Notes under the pieces: generated by a model
The model's database searches: none
What the model saw: only the letters and a program-made list of their open reading frames with translations
Told to the model about the DNA's origin: nothing
From: Bartonella sp. F02
GTDB lineage: Bacteria > Pseudomonadota > Alphaproteobacteria > Rhizobiales > Rhizobiaceae
Length of the DNA stretch: 32,849 bases
Direction: 5' to 3'
Assembly (NCBI RefSeq): GCF_026929975.1
Contig: NZ_JANHOK010000008.1
Span: forward strand, 1-32,849
Part shown: positions 1 to 8,135 of the stretch, piece by piece
How positions within the stretch are numbered: the stretch's first letter is position 1
How the letters are laid out: every line of letters starts with the position of its first letter
Program-made: the position numbers and the translations under genes

Positions 1-1783
1 GACTGTTTAAAGTGACGTAATCACTATCTAGGACAAACGAATCCTTATGAGCTTTTCCTGATACTTGAACCAGAGAAACTCCACGATTCCCTTTCTGTTT
101 TCTTCCCTTTTGTCCTAGACTCTCTTCAATCGCAGAAACATAAATTGTAGTTGCTCCAACAACATCACCATGAATGAGTATACGATCTGCTTCAGATATT
201 AAAGAAGAATCACGGCCACTCACAAATGCATTGACATAGATCCGCGCATCACCTGCTGCACTGTAAGAGGGAGATACTGAAAGTTGTCCATTTCCTGCAG
301 CGGCCTGACCTTCTTCAGAAGCAATCTTTTCTTTTCCAACATGAAGCGTTTGATATTTCTTCGATGTTGGTTTTTCAAAAATAATACGGCTGTTTTGGAC
401 ATATGCTTTTGAAATCAATGAATCGTATAACTCTGCTGAATTTAAAATAGAATCTGTTAAATCTTTTTTCTTTTTCGGTCTTAACGTCCATTTTGATTCA
501 CTTATGATAAATTCAGCAGTCGATTCATCATCAATGCGCACACCTCCTGTTAATGTCGCATCATTTGCAAAAACTACTACAGAAGAATCATTTTCAACCT
601 GTAATAATAAATCACCCGAGACACTCGTACCTTCTAAAAAACCAATCACAGAATCTCTTTTAGCATCACTATAAATGGCTATTCCTTTTGGAACAGATAA
701 AGAGCTATTTTTAAATTGGATGGAGCCTAATGATAACGAAACATCATCGTGCCTGTTATTATAATTAGCACCACTTTCTAAATAGAGACCTTTAAATTGA
801 TCTCCTCGCACTGTAATTGCGGAATCTTCAACCTCGACATTTGTAAAAAATATCCCATCGGTAAGTTGTGATATAATACTACCTTTGTTCTCGTTTTCTT
901 GCAATAATACAATTGGAAGATACGATAGAAGTGTATCACGCTGCAAAAAATCTGATGAACTCTCAATCCACAAACCGTTGACATCAGTTGCATTAACATT
1001 CACACGCTTCAATTGAAGAGAACCGCCTTGTTGCACAGAAAAAACTGAAAACTCTTCTTCCGAAGCATTCTCTTGCCCCTCTTTTTTAACACTTTTTGAC
1101 GTAATACGAACATTATCCAAAACGACATTCGCTCTAGCATCAACATCAACTCCTCCCGCATTAACCGCATTAATTGCCCCCCCTGTAACCTGAGCCGTCG
1201 CACCATTAAAAACAGTTAACCCTACCCCTTCATTGCTCGCATTAATCTGTGTATCCTTCAAGAAAACAGATGTCTTACTCCCATTTACCTGTGTCTTGCC
1301 TTCACTTGCCTGAACACCTATCTTTGCGTTAATCACCCCACCATTCATCTCTAATGTTCCATTAAGAACACCAACACCGATTGCAAGACCTTCAAAAAGC
1401 GGATTATCTAAAATAGCTGTTCCGCCTTTCTTTATACCTACACCATATGCAACACCGGAATTTGGAACAGCTTTCACTTTTATATCCGTCGCGTGGACAA
1501 TCGTGTTCTTATTCTCTACCACAATAGCAAGAACAGGAGGAGCTTCTTTCTCACTCGCTCCTGTTAATTGATAACTCTTCCCATTTATTATATGTTTTTG
1601 ACCATCCTTACAGCGATCAAATTGACTACTTTGATTATTCTGATCCCCACATCGAGAGACAAGGCTTTTCGCATTTGGCACATCAGATGATACCCGCGCA
1701 CAAACAGTAACATTATGCAAAAAAGAAAAAATAGCCGTGGTAAAAGCACACACATACACATGATTTTTTAATATTTTGACCAT
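1..1783 (-). CDS. Autotransporter, N-terminal passenger part (cut by window edge)
   Basis: The reading frame stays open from an ATG at 1783 to base 1, about 594 codons, with the C-terminal end outside the window. The N-terminus (MVKILKNHVYVCAFTTAIF...) has a basic start and hydrophobic core, as in a signal peptide ending near residue 29. The rest is rich in Gly, Asn, Val, Ser and Thr with short recurring strand-turn units (for example NGTLEMNGGVINAK), as expected of a beta-helical passenger. The last ~80 visible residues match the complete autotransporter at 8857-11478: both carry ADxILIxGDVxGxTT, then SLVQVSG and KDSF. The two proteins are therefore paralogs, and a C-terminal barrel should lie to the left. 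A strong AGGAGGGGGAG lies at 1802-1812, 18 nt from this ATG, which is long, so the start is not certain. Passenger function is unknown; Bartonella autotransporters include adhesins, Iba/Cfa types and the angiogenic factor BafA. Confidence 0.85.
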   Translation of the reverse strand, partial: MVKILKNHVYVCAFTTAIFSFLHNVTVCARVSSDVPNAKSLVSRCGDQNNQSSQFDRCKDGQKHIINGKSYQLTGASEKEAPPVLAIVVENKNTIVHATDIKVKAVPNSGVAYGVGIKKGGTAILDNPLFEGLAIGVGVLNGTLEMNGGVINAKIGVQASEGKTQVNGSKTSVFLKDTQINASNEGVGLTVFNGATAQVTGGAINAVNAGGVDVDARANVVLDNVRITSKSVKKEGQENASEEEFSVFSVQQGGSLQLKRVNVNATDVNGLWIESSSDFLQRDTLLSYLPIVLLQENENKGSIISQLTDGIFFTNVEVEDSAITVRGDQFKGLYLESGANYNNRHDDVSLSLGSIQFKNSSLSVPKGIAIYSDAKRDSVIGFLEGTSVSGDLLLQVENDSSVVVFANDATLTGGVRIDDESTAEFIISESKWTLRPKKKKDLTDSILNSAELYDSLISKAYVQNSRIIFEKPTSKKYQTLHVGKEKIASEEGQAAAGNGQLSVSPSYSAAGDARIYVNAFVSGRDSSLISEADRILIHGDVVGATTIYVSAIEESLGQKGRKQKGNRGVSLVQVSGKAHKDSFVLDSDYVTLNS

Positions 1784-2798
1784 AATTCCATTGCAAACTT
1801 TCTCCCCCTCCTAAAAAATAACATCAATTTAAAAATTAAAAATATATTTATACTTTATGTGTTTTTAAAAGAGTGCATAATTCATTACGTATTTTATGTA
1901 AAGATAAAAAATGAATCTAATGGCAACTTTGTTGCAATCTCATAATGGCATTTTTATAAAAAATTGACGGTCAAATTATAAAAGTTAATTATTATTTGAT
2001 CATTAAAATAGATCCAGAATTTCACTAAAAAATCTGTTTTCAAAAATATTGCCTTATTCATAGATCCGAGAAATTAAGCTTTTTTGAAAGAAACTTGAGC
2101 ACTAAACTTCAATCCAGGGACTAAAATATTTAAGATCGATTCAATAAAAATGATACAATATTATCATTAGCAAAACAGCACCATTCTTTTTGTAAAATAG
2201 GGCATGAATAAATCATATACACTATAACATTAAAAATGCTTTATTATCTTATCACAATGCCTAAAATGGAAGAAGAATAATCATGGGTTATCTATTCATT
2301 AGCACGCTTCTGATACAGAAAAAACATGCAACAATGATCGCTAAAAAACTTTAATCTTAAAAATAAATGACAGAAGATAGCCCAAACACTATAAGTCATA
2401 ATTCGTAAGCACTATCATTTAAAACATAATAGCAAATATAGCGCGATAAATTGCTCTATTATTTAAAATCATAAAATTCTACAAGAATTATGGAAATCGT
2501 ATCTTTCAAGAAAATAATCTACAAGATAATTGAGCAGAATCTTTTCTGAATCTCTGAACACTACCCAACGCTAATTACGAAATTAATACGCGTCGCGAAT
2601 AAAGCAAAACAAGCTACGATAGTTAATAATGGACTTTTGACTTTGACATATTTTGAATCATTTTACAACATAACATAATATTTCAGAATATAATATATTT
2701 TGTAAATTGATGATAAAAAAACTCTTAAAATTAATATTCTTACACTATACACTCTTTGGATAAAAACTTTAACAATCTAAGGCAAAAGGATGAAATTA
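1784..2798. other. 1-kb AT-rich divergent intergenic region
   Basis: I see no convincing gene in this stretch, which separates the minus-strand autotransporter from the plus-strand iron-importer operon. It should carry both promoters. It contains a short perfect inverted repeat (TTGAC-G-GTCAA, near 1965-1975), a 20-bp palindrome at 2149-2168, a TTGACA at 2643-2648 and a TATAAT at 2689-2694. The last two are not correctly spaced to be one promoter. Confidence 0.6.
2149..2168. promoter_or_regulatory. 20-bp palindrome, possible metal-regulator operator
   Basis: AATGATA-CAATAT-TATCATT is a perfect 7+7 inverted repeat. Its half-sites resemble the ATGATAAT-like halves of Fur-family operators. It lies in the divergent region between an autotransporter and a siderophore importer, where an iron-responsive site would make sense. 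It is about 630 bp from the importer start and 365 bp from the autotransporter start, so direct control is uncertain, and AT-rich palindromes also arise by chance. Confidence 0.25.
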
Positions 2799-3734
2799 AT
2801 GACTAAATATATAAGATGGACAGCTTCTATCTTAGCTGCGATGATGATTTTTACGACAGCTTCATGGGCGAATACCAGTATTCGTGCAAATATAACGATT
2901 GACCATACTTCGGGCTCAACAGCGGTTAAAGCTAGTCCTCAAAAAGTTATCGTATTTGATCTTGCAACACTTGATAATATGAAGCATCTTGGTATCGATG
3001 CCGTTGTTGGTGTGCCTGAAGGCCAAAAACCTGAATATTTGAGTGAATTTAATAGTGCTCGCTATGAAACGATTGGAACGGTTTTTGAGCCTAATTACGA
3101 AAAAATTATAAATCTTCAACCAGATCTCATTATTATAACCGGACGGACACAACCAAAATATAAAGACCTATCTCAAATCGCTCCAACGATCGATTTAACA
3201 GTACAAAACAAAGATACGATTAAGGATATTGAACGTAATATTACGATTCTTGGACAAATCTTTGGCAAAGAAAAGGAAGCTACACGCGAGATTAAAAAAC
3301 TCCATGATGTATTAGCAGACGTTCGCAAACAAACAAATGAAAAAGGAACAGGTCTCGTTCTTATGACATCAGGTGGAAAAATCAGCGCTTTAGGTCTAAA
3401 CTCGCGTTTTGATATTTTCCATTCTACATTTGGAATTGCTCCTGCAACAGATAAGTTAACTGTAGAAAAGCATGGACAGCTTGTTTCTCCTGAGTTCATT
3501 CTCGAAGTAAATCCTGATTGGCTCTTAGTAATTGATCGAGATTCCGCAATTGGACGAGAAGGACAATCTGCAGCACAATTGCTTGATAATGCACTGATTA
3601 AACGCACAAAAGCTGGAGCTAAAAATCAAATTATCTACCTCAATTCTTGGAACTGGTATAGAGCAAGTGGCGGTTTAACAGGATTATATGAAACAGCAGA
3701 ACAAATTCGTGAAGCTTTTGCAAAAAGCAAATAA
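2799..3734 (+). CDS. Siderophore ABC importer, periplasmic binding protein (FatB/CeuE/YclQ family)
   Basis: This protein captures a ferric siderophore in the periplasm and delivers it to the two permeases encoded next. I prefer the ATG at 2799 (311 aa) over the one at 2790: AAAAGGA at 2784-2790 sits 8 nt from the former but overlaps the latter. The N-terminus is a signal peptide ending near SWA/NT (A27 in the longer numbering), with no lipobox. The class-III binding-protein pattern is clear: KVIVFDLATLDNMKHLGID, then IGTVFEPNYEKIINLQPDLII, with a long linker helix. His228 (EKHGQLVS) and Tyr290 (NWYRASGG), in the longer numbering, match by position the His/Tyr pair that CeuE uses to complete iron coordination. 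That suggests tetradentate catecholate-type ligands, which is inference. No TonB-dependent outer-membrane receptor is encoded nearby. Confidence 0.9.
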   Translation: MTKYIRWTASILAAMMIFTTASWANTSIRANITIDHTSGSTAVKASPQKVIVFDLATLDNMKHLGIDAVVGVPEGQKPEYLSEFNSARYETIGTVFEPNYEKIINLQPDLIIITGRTQPKYKDLSQIAPTIDLTVQNKDTIKDIERNITILGQIFGKEKEATREIKKLHDVLADVRKQTNEKGTGLVLMTSGGKISALGLNSRFDIFHSTFGIAPATDKLTVEKHGQLVSPEFILEVNPDWLLVIDRDSAIGREGQSAAQLLDNALIKRTKAGAKNQIIYLNSWNWYRASGGLTGLYETAEQIREAFAKSK

Positions 3735-3767
3735 CAAGTAGCTTGCTTATTTTAAAAAAATAAATTT

Positions 3768-3808
3768 AATAGTAGAAGTTTTATCAACAAGCTTCTGCTA
3801 TTTTTTTT
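3768..3808 (+). terminator. Hairpin plus T-run between binding-protein and permease genes
   Basis: AATAGTAGAAG (3768-3778) and CTTCTGCTATT (3792-3802) form an 11-bp stem with one G-U pair. A run of eight T follows (3801-3808). It lies 34 bp after the binding-protein stop and 14 bp before the GTG start of the first permease. It therefore probably acts as a partial terminator that keeps binding-protein mRNA in excess over permease mRNA. Confidence 0.7.
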
Positions 3809-3822
3809 GAAAGAAATTCAGC

Positions 3823-4779
3823 GTGAAATATTACTGGATAGCTGTTATCGGAATTATTTTGCTTTCCATTCTCAGCATTTTCGTTGGTTATTCGCATGTT
3901 ACACCTTCCAATCTATTATCAGGTGATCCGATTGCATGGCTCCTTTTCTGGCAGACACGACTTCCTCGCACAGTCGCAATTCTTTTAGTGGGAATGTCAC
4001 TTGCACTTTCAGGAATGATTATGCAATTACTTGCACGAAATCGTTTTGTTGAACCTTCAACAACTGGAACTGTTGAATCCGCATCTCTGGGCATTCTCTT
4101 TGTCATGATTTTTGTTCCAGATGTCCCTATTCTCGGGAAAATGGCCATTGCTACAGGTTTTGCTATGGCTGGCGCTTTACTTTTCATATTTTTATTACGT
4201 CAAATCCCTTTTAAATCTGCTCTTACTGTTCCTTTAACAGGAATTATGTTGGGATATATCGTGAGCTCTATAACCAACGCGATTGCCGATTATGAAATGT
4301 TGCTTCCTTCTCTTCAAGCCTATTTATTTGGCAATTTTTCAATGATCCTAGAAGGAAAATATGAACTCTTATGGCTCTCTTTTCCTTTATGCGTTCTCAT
4401 TTATTTTACGGCCGATCGTTTTACAGTAGCAAGTCTTGGAGAAAACTTAACAAATAATCTTGGCCTTAACTATCGCACAGTCATGTTTTTTGGCCTCTTT
4501 GTTGTTGCATTAACCACCGCTTTGGTTATCTGCATTGTGGGTCGTATTCCTTTCGTTGGACTTATTATACCAAATATCGTTTCAAGCTTTATGGGAGACA
4601 ATATGCGTTATAGTGCACCTTGGGTTGCTATCAGTGGTGCAGGACTTGTCTTAATTTGCGATCTCGTAGGACGGATCATAAATCCTTCCTTTGAAACGCC
4701 TATCAGCACAACCATGGGTGTGGTTGGCAGCTTTATTTTCATAATGCTTCTTTTACGCTGGAGAAAACGTCTTGGCTAG
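3823..4779 (+). CDS. Iron-siderophore ABC importer permease 1 (FecCD family, FatD-like)
   Basis: A polytopic inner-membrane subunit that forms half of the siderophore channel. The 318-aa protein starts at GTG 3823, preceded by GAAAG at a suitable distance; the next in-frame Met is about 57 codons on and would lose the first helix. It has the FecCD hallmarks: TRLPRTVAILLVGMSLALSG followed by the QLLARNRFVEPSTTGT loop, and near the C-terminus GRIPFVGLIIPNIV, the region that couples to the ATPase. Some 8-10 hydrophobic segments span the chain. The gene overlaps the next permease by 8 nt, so the two are probably translationally coupled. The intergenic hairpin upstream suggests lower expression than the binding protein. 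Confidence 0.9.
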   Translation: MKYYWIAVIGIILLSILSIFVGYSHVTPSNLLSGDPIAWLLFWQTRLPRTVAILLVGMSLALSGMIMQLLARNRFVEPSTTGTVESASLGILFVMIFVPDVPILGKMAIATGFAMAGALLFIFLLRQIPFKSALTVPLTGIMLGYIVSSITNAIADYEMLLPSLQAYLFGNFSMILEGKYELLWLSFPLCVLIYFTADRFTVASLGENLTNNLGLNYRTVMFFGLFVVALTTALVICIVGRIPFVGLIIPNIVSSFMGDNMRYSAPWVAISGAGLVLICDLVGRIINPSFETPISTTMGVVGSFIFIMLLLRWRKRLG

Positions 4780-5722
4780 AAAGAAAAAAACAGCGTTAAC
4801 CTTCGCAATATTGATCGCATTAACATGTACAGTCATTGGTTTTTATATGACATGGAATGTTAATGCTTATACGTGGCCATTTCGTTTAACAAAACTCATT
4901 TCTCTTCTTCTTATCTCATACACAATTGCCATTTCAACTGTTCTCTTTCAGACAATTGTCAACAACCGTCTTCTCACACCTTCTATTATGGGATTTGATC
5001 AACTTTATATTTTAATCAAAGCCATTGTCCTTTATTTTTTTGGTTCTCTTGCTTTGCCTTTTTTTAATGAAGAAGGACAATTTATTCTTGAAACACTAAT
5101 TTTAGTTATATTTTCTACAAGCCTTTTTCGATGGTTATTTTTAGGAAATCTAAAAGGACTTCATATTACCTTGTTAATCGGTATCGTGTTTGGAAGTTTT
5201 TTCTTCAGTTTAAGGATGTTTATGCAGTTACAGCTTAATCCGGATCAAATGATGAATTTAACCGACATCATGTTTGCAAACTTTAATAAATTTAACACAT
5301 CATTAATAAGCTTCACCACAATCATTGTTATAATCGTGAGCTTGATTGCTTGGCCTTTACATCGTCTGCTTGACGTTTTAGCTCTTGGGCGTGAAACAGC
5401 TCTCAATCTTGGCGTTGATTATCACAAAAACACAACAACTATTCTGATTTTTATTTCTATTTTTGTTTCTATTTCCACAACATTTGTCGGACCTGTAACT
5501 TTTTTTGGATTATTGGTTGCAAACCTTGCTTATGAGATTTCTCCACAAGAAAAGCATAATGTTGTGGTGCCAATTGCAATATTATTAGCAATCATTTGTC
5601 TTGTTGGTGGACAGTTTATTCTAGAGCAAATTTTCGATATGGCAGGACGCTTGAGTTTTATCATCGAATTTTGTGGTGGTATCGTTTTCTTAACCTTATT
5701 AATGAAAGAAAAATTCAAATGA
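4772..5722 (+). CDS. Iron-siderophore ABC importer permease 2 (FecCD family, FatC-like)
   Basis: Second channel subunit of the same importer, 316 aa, with multiple hydrophobic helices. The start is a TTG at 4772 inside the end of the previous gene. A GGAGA about 8 nt upstream supports it, and the product opens with a basic stretch (MARKKKTALTF). Family features include SIMGFDQLYILIKA in the first third and the cytoplasmic coupling segment LGRETALNLGVDYHK, then PVTFFGLLVANLAYEI. It ends in TGA at 5720-5722, overlapping the ATG of the ATPase gene (ATGA), so the permease and ATPase are coupled. Confidence 0.9.
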   Translation: MARKKKTALTFAILIALTCTVIGFYMTWNVNAYTWPFRLTKLISLLLISYTIAISTVLFQTIVNNRLLTPSIMGFDQLYILIKAIVLYFFGSLALPFFNEEGQFILETLILVIFSTSLFRWLFLGNLKGLHITLLIGIVFGSFFFSLRMFMQLQLNPDQMMNLTDIMFANFNKFNTSLISFTTIIVIIVSLIAWPLHRLLDVLALGRETALNLGVDYHKNTTTILIFISIFVSISTTFVGPVTFFGLLVANLAYEISPQEKHNVVVPIAILLAIICLVGGQFILEQIFDMAGRLSFIIEFCGGIVFLTLLMKEKFK

Positions 5723-6477
5723 TTAAAATCGATAATCTATCCAAAACTTATGGTACACGATTGATTATTGATAATCTATGTCTTCATCTTCCTAATGAAG
5801 GAATTATTTCGCTCATTGGTCCAAACGGTTCTGGAAAATCAACTCTCTTAATGATGATGAGACGACTCTTACAAAAGAATACAGGAATAATTAATATTGA
5901 CGGTCTTGATATTTATCAAACCCCCCATGATATTTTAGCTAGAAAAATTTCACTTCTGCGTCAAGATAACCCTTTATCCGTTCGTCTAACCGTTTACGAT
6001 CTCGTCAGTTTTGGGCGTTATCCTTATTCGAAAGGCCGCTATAACAACGAAGATAAACAATTTATTGACAGTGCTATCCGATATCTTGGTTTACAAGATC
6101 TAAAAACATGTTTTCTTGATGAAATTTCTGGAGGACAACGTCAACGCGCTTTTATTGCAATGGTTCTTTGTCAAGATACAAAATATTTGCTTCTGGATGA
6201 ACCTTTAAACAATCTCGATATGAAACATTCTATTGCAATGATGAAACAATTACGCCGCACAGCCAATGAGCTCAAAAAAACCATTGTCATCGTTATGCAT
6301 GATATCAATTTTGCATCTTCTTATTCTGATACAATCATTGCACTTAAAAATGGGAAAGCTGCTTATTGTGGAAGTCCTCAAGAAGTAATGCAACCTCAAA
6401 TTCTCAAAGAAATCTATGATGTGGATATCCAAGTTCAAATCATCAATGGTGTGCCAATCGCTCTTTATTATGAATAA
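5719..6477 (+). CDS. Iron-siderophore ABC importer ATPase (FatE/CeuD/YclP-like)
   Basis: This subunit hydrolyses ATP on the cytoplasmic side to power siderophore uptake. The ATG at 5719 overlaps the upstream stop as ATGA; a longer in-frame extension from 5596 lies inside the permease gene and has no family resemblance, so I reject it. The 252-aa product has every ABC motif: Walker A GPNGSGKST (34-42), Q-loop LLRQDN, signature ISGGQRQRA, Walker B YLLLDEP with the D-loop NNLD, and switch His in VMHDIN. After it the operon gives way to a tRNA gene, with no clear terminator between. Confidence 0.93.
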   Translation: MIKIDNLSKTYGTRLIIDNLCLHLPNEGIISLIGPNGSGKSTLLMMMRRLLQKNTGIINIDGLDIYQTPHDILARKISLLRQDNPLSVRLTVYDLVSFGRYPYSKGRYNNEDKQFIDSAIRYLGLQDLKTCFLDEISGGQRQRAFIAMVLCQDTKYLLLDEPLNNLDMKHSIAMMKQLRRTANELKKTIVIVMHDINFASSYSDTIIALKNGKAAYCGSPQEVMQPQILKEIYDVDIQVQIINGVPIALYYE

Positions 6478-6541
6478 TATAAAGCTTTTTTAAGTTTGCA
6501 CACTCTTTAAAATCTGCTAAAAACCAGAAAATAACAGATAT

Positions 6542-6615
6542 TGGGGAATAGTTTAAAGGTAGAACAGCGGACTCTGACTCCGTTAATCTTGGTTCGAATC
6601 CAGGTTCCCCAGCCA
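6542..6615 (+). tRNA. tRNA-Gln (anticodon CUG)
   Basis: It folds as a full cloverleaf. The 7-bp acceptor stem is TGGGGAA with TTCCCCA; the anticodon arm is GCGGA-CTCTGAC-TCCGT, with CTG at loop positions 3-5; the T arm contains GGTTCGAATCC. The discriminator G and an encoded CCA (6613-6615) follow. A 7-nt anticodon loop reading CUG decodes CAG glutamine codons. Confidence 0.95.
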
Positions 6616-6946
6616 TATTTTGTTTCTCGAGAGACATATTCTCTCTCCCTTGATACAAAATAGATATACTCGCAGACTTTAAAAACAAAATTCTAAGATA
6701 AAAATCTTTAAAAATTTAAAAACCATATTTTGTAATTTAAAGAATAAAAGAGGTATCTTCATCTATCCTGTACAAAATATATGAACTCAATCATTTCCTT
6801 CTGATGCTTATAAGCTTTTCATGATATATTTATTCATAGCCATATTTCCGATCAAGTTATCTACGCATTATAATGATAAAAAAGTTGATTTTTGAAATTT
6901 TTGTATCATACAATAACCACATAATGTTTTTTGGAAATATACGATT
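6616..6946. other. Intergenic region after tRNA-Gln
   Basis: I see no gene here. CCATATTTTGT, starting at the tRNA's CCA end (6613-6623), recurs at 6723-6733, and AGCCATATTT (6611-6620) recurs at 6838-6847. In DNA this AT-rich these may be chance. The promoter of the phosphatase gene should lie near the right end. Confidence 0.45.
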
Positions 6947-8068
6947 ATGAAATATATAGGAATAAGTATAATTGCTTTGGCTTTATCGGGATGTTTGACA
7001 CCTGATTCTGAAAGTACTAAACGAAACAGCCAATCTCATGATATTTCTTCAAAAAATTTGTCTTTAACAAGAAGACATTCTGTCAAGAATTATACAGCTA
7101 TTATAATGGCAGATCCGCAAGCGTGGCGTTTAAATTCAGGTGATCCTAATGGGGAAACAAATAGAAACCCATGGATACAAATAAATAGAAAAGTTGCACG
7201 AACAATCAAATCTCATAAAGCTGCATTTCATATCATTAATGGTGATTTGACAGAATTTGGTCAACTAAAAAACTATATTGATTATAGAAATATCTACAAA
7301 AACATAGGATCCCCTGTCTATGAAGGTTTAGGAAATCACGATTATGCAAACAATGTTGGGAATTGCGAAATTCCTGAGGAATTCAATTCTTCTAAAAATG
7401 CGTGTGCCATAAGCGCTGTTAAGAGAATGCTGTCACAAATAAAACAATATCGCAATTCTCTCCCTCATTTTAATGCAGATTTTGTTGAGGATTTTACCAT
7501 TGTTGCCAACAACATTATTCACGTTATAAAAGGTAGTTTAGCTTATTCGTGGGATTATGGAGATATTCACTTCATACAACTTCATAATTACCCAAGTTAT
7601 CATGTTTCTTTAAAAGAAGAGCACACTGAGGTACACATAACAAAGTCATTAGACTGGCTCAAAAAAGATTTAGAAAGTGCCGATGAAAGAGGACAAGTCA
7701 GTGTTATAAACTTCCATGATGGACGTCCAGCATCTATTGATGGAGAATCATTTTTTATTCACAAAAAAAATGCTAAAGATCTAGCACTCTTTAAATCAAT
7801 GATTACGAAACATAATGTCAAAGCTATCTTTGTAGGACATACACATTACCAGTCCTATTGTCGTGCAAAAGATGATAAAGTATTTGGAAATGTTCCCCTC
7901 TATACAGCTGGTGCATTATTTAATGGAGACTATTACCACCTTGAGGTAAAGGAAAAAGATATTTATGTTAAAGCTTACAATGGAGAAGTAGGAAAACCTC
8001 TTTTGATAAGAGATCTTGGCATCATAGGAGGAGATACAGAGTTCTCTCCAAATTGTAGCAATTTATAA
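6947..8068 (+). CDS. Lipoprotein calcineurin-like metallophosphatase
   Basis: Predicted to be a lipid-anchored, exported phosphoesterase of 373 aa. The N-terminus (MKYIGISIIALALSGC) is a type II signal peptide with the lipobox Cys at residue 16. The metallophosphoesterase blocks occur in order: MADPQAW (Asp56), NGD (98-100), GNHD (129-132), NFHDG (His257) and VGHTH (296-300), which supply most ligands of a dinuclear metal site. The first block is normally D-x-H, but here it reads D-P-Q. One metal ligand is therefore changed, which occurs in some sub-branches and could alter metal choice. The chain carries several Cys suited to periplasmic or surface disulfides. It stands alone between the tRNA and an autotransporter. 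The substrate is unknown; nucleotide, phospholipid or phosphoprotein are all possible. Confidence 0.85.
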   Translation: MKYIGISIIALALSGCLTPDSESTKRNSQSHDISSKNLSLTRRHSVKNYTAIIMADPQAWRLNSGDPNGETNRNPWIQINRKVARTIKSHKAAFHIINGDLTEFGQLKNYIDYRNIYKNIGSPVYEGLGNHDYANNVGNCEIPEEFNSSKNACAISAVKRMLSQIKQYRNSLPHFNADFVEDFTIVANNIIHVIKGSLAYSWDYGDIHFIQLHNYPSYHVSLKEEHTEVHITKSLDWLKKDLESADERGQVSVINFHDGRPASIDGESFFIHKKNAKDLALFKSMITKHNVKAIFVGHTHYQSYCRAKDDKVFGNVPLYTAGALFNGDYYHLEVKEKDIYVKAYNGEVGKPLLIRDLGIIGGDTEFSPNCSNL

Positions 8069-8078
8069 TGAAAAAGCA

Positions 8079-8135
8079 ATTCCCTCCTTTTGTGTACAGA
8101 TAAAGCATAAAGGGAGGAATGTTTGTGTTGTCTTT
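8079..8135 (+). terminator. Possible terminator of the metallophosphatase gene
   Basis: ATTCCCTCCTTT (8079-8090) pairs with AAAGGGAGGAAT (8109-8120) with one mismatch and one G-U pair. A T/G-rich tract follows (GTTTGTGTTGTCTTTT). It begins 10 bp past the stop codon, and the loop is 18 nt. Confidence 0.4.

Noticed and set aside
3173-3607. 144-aa minus-strand frame
   Set aside because: It is the shadow of the siderophore-binding protein gene on the opposite strand.
5596-5718. N-terminal 41-residue extension of the importer ATPase
   Set aside because: It lies within the permease gene, has no family resemblance, and the ATGA-coupled start at 5719 fits ABC ATPases exactly.
6443-6688. 81-aa minus-strand frame containing GEPGFEPRLTESESAVLPLNY
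   Set aside because: This is the antisense translation of the tRNA-Gln gene, a well-known false protein.
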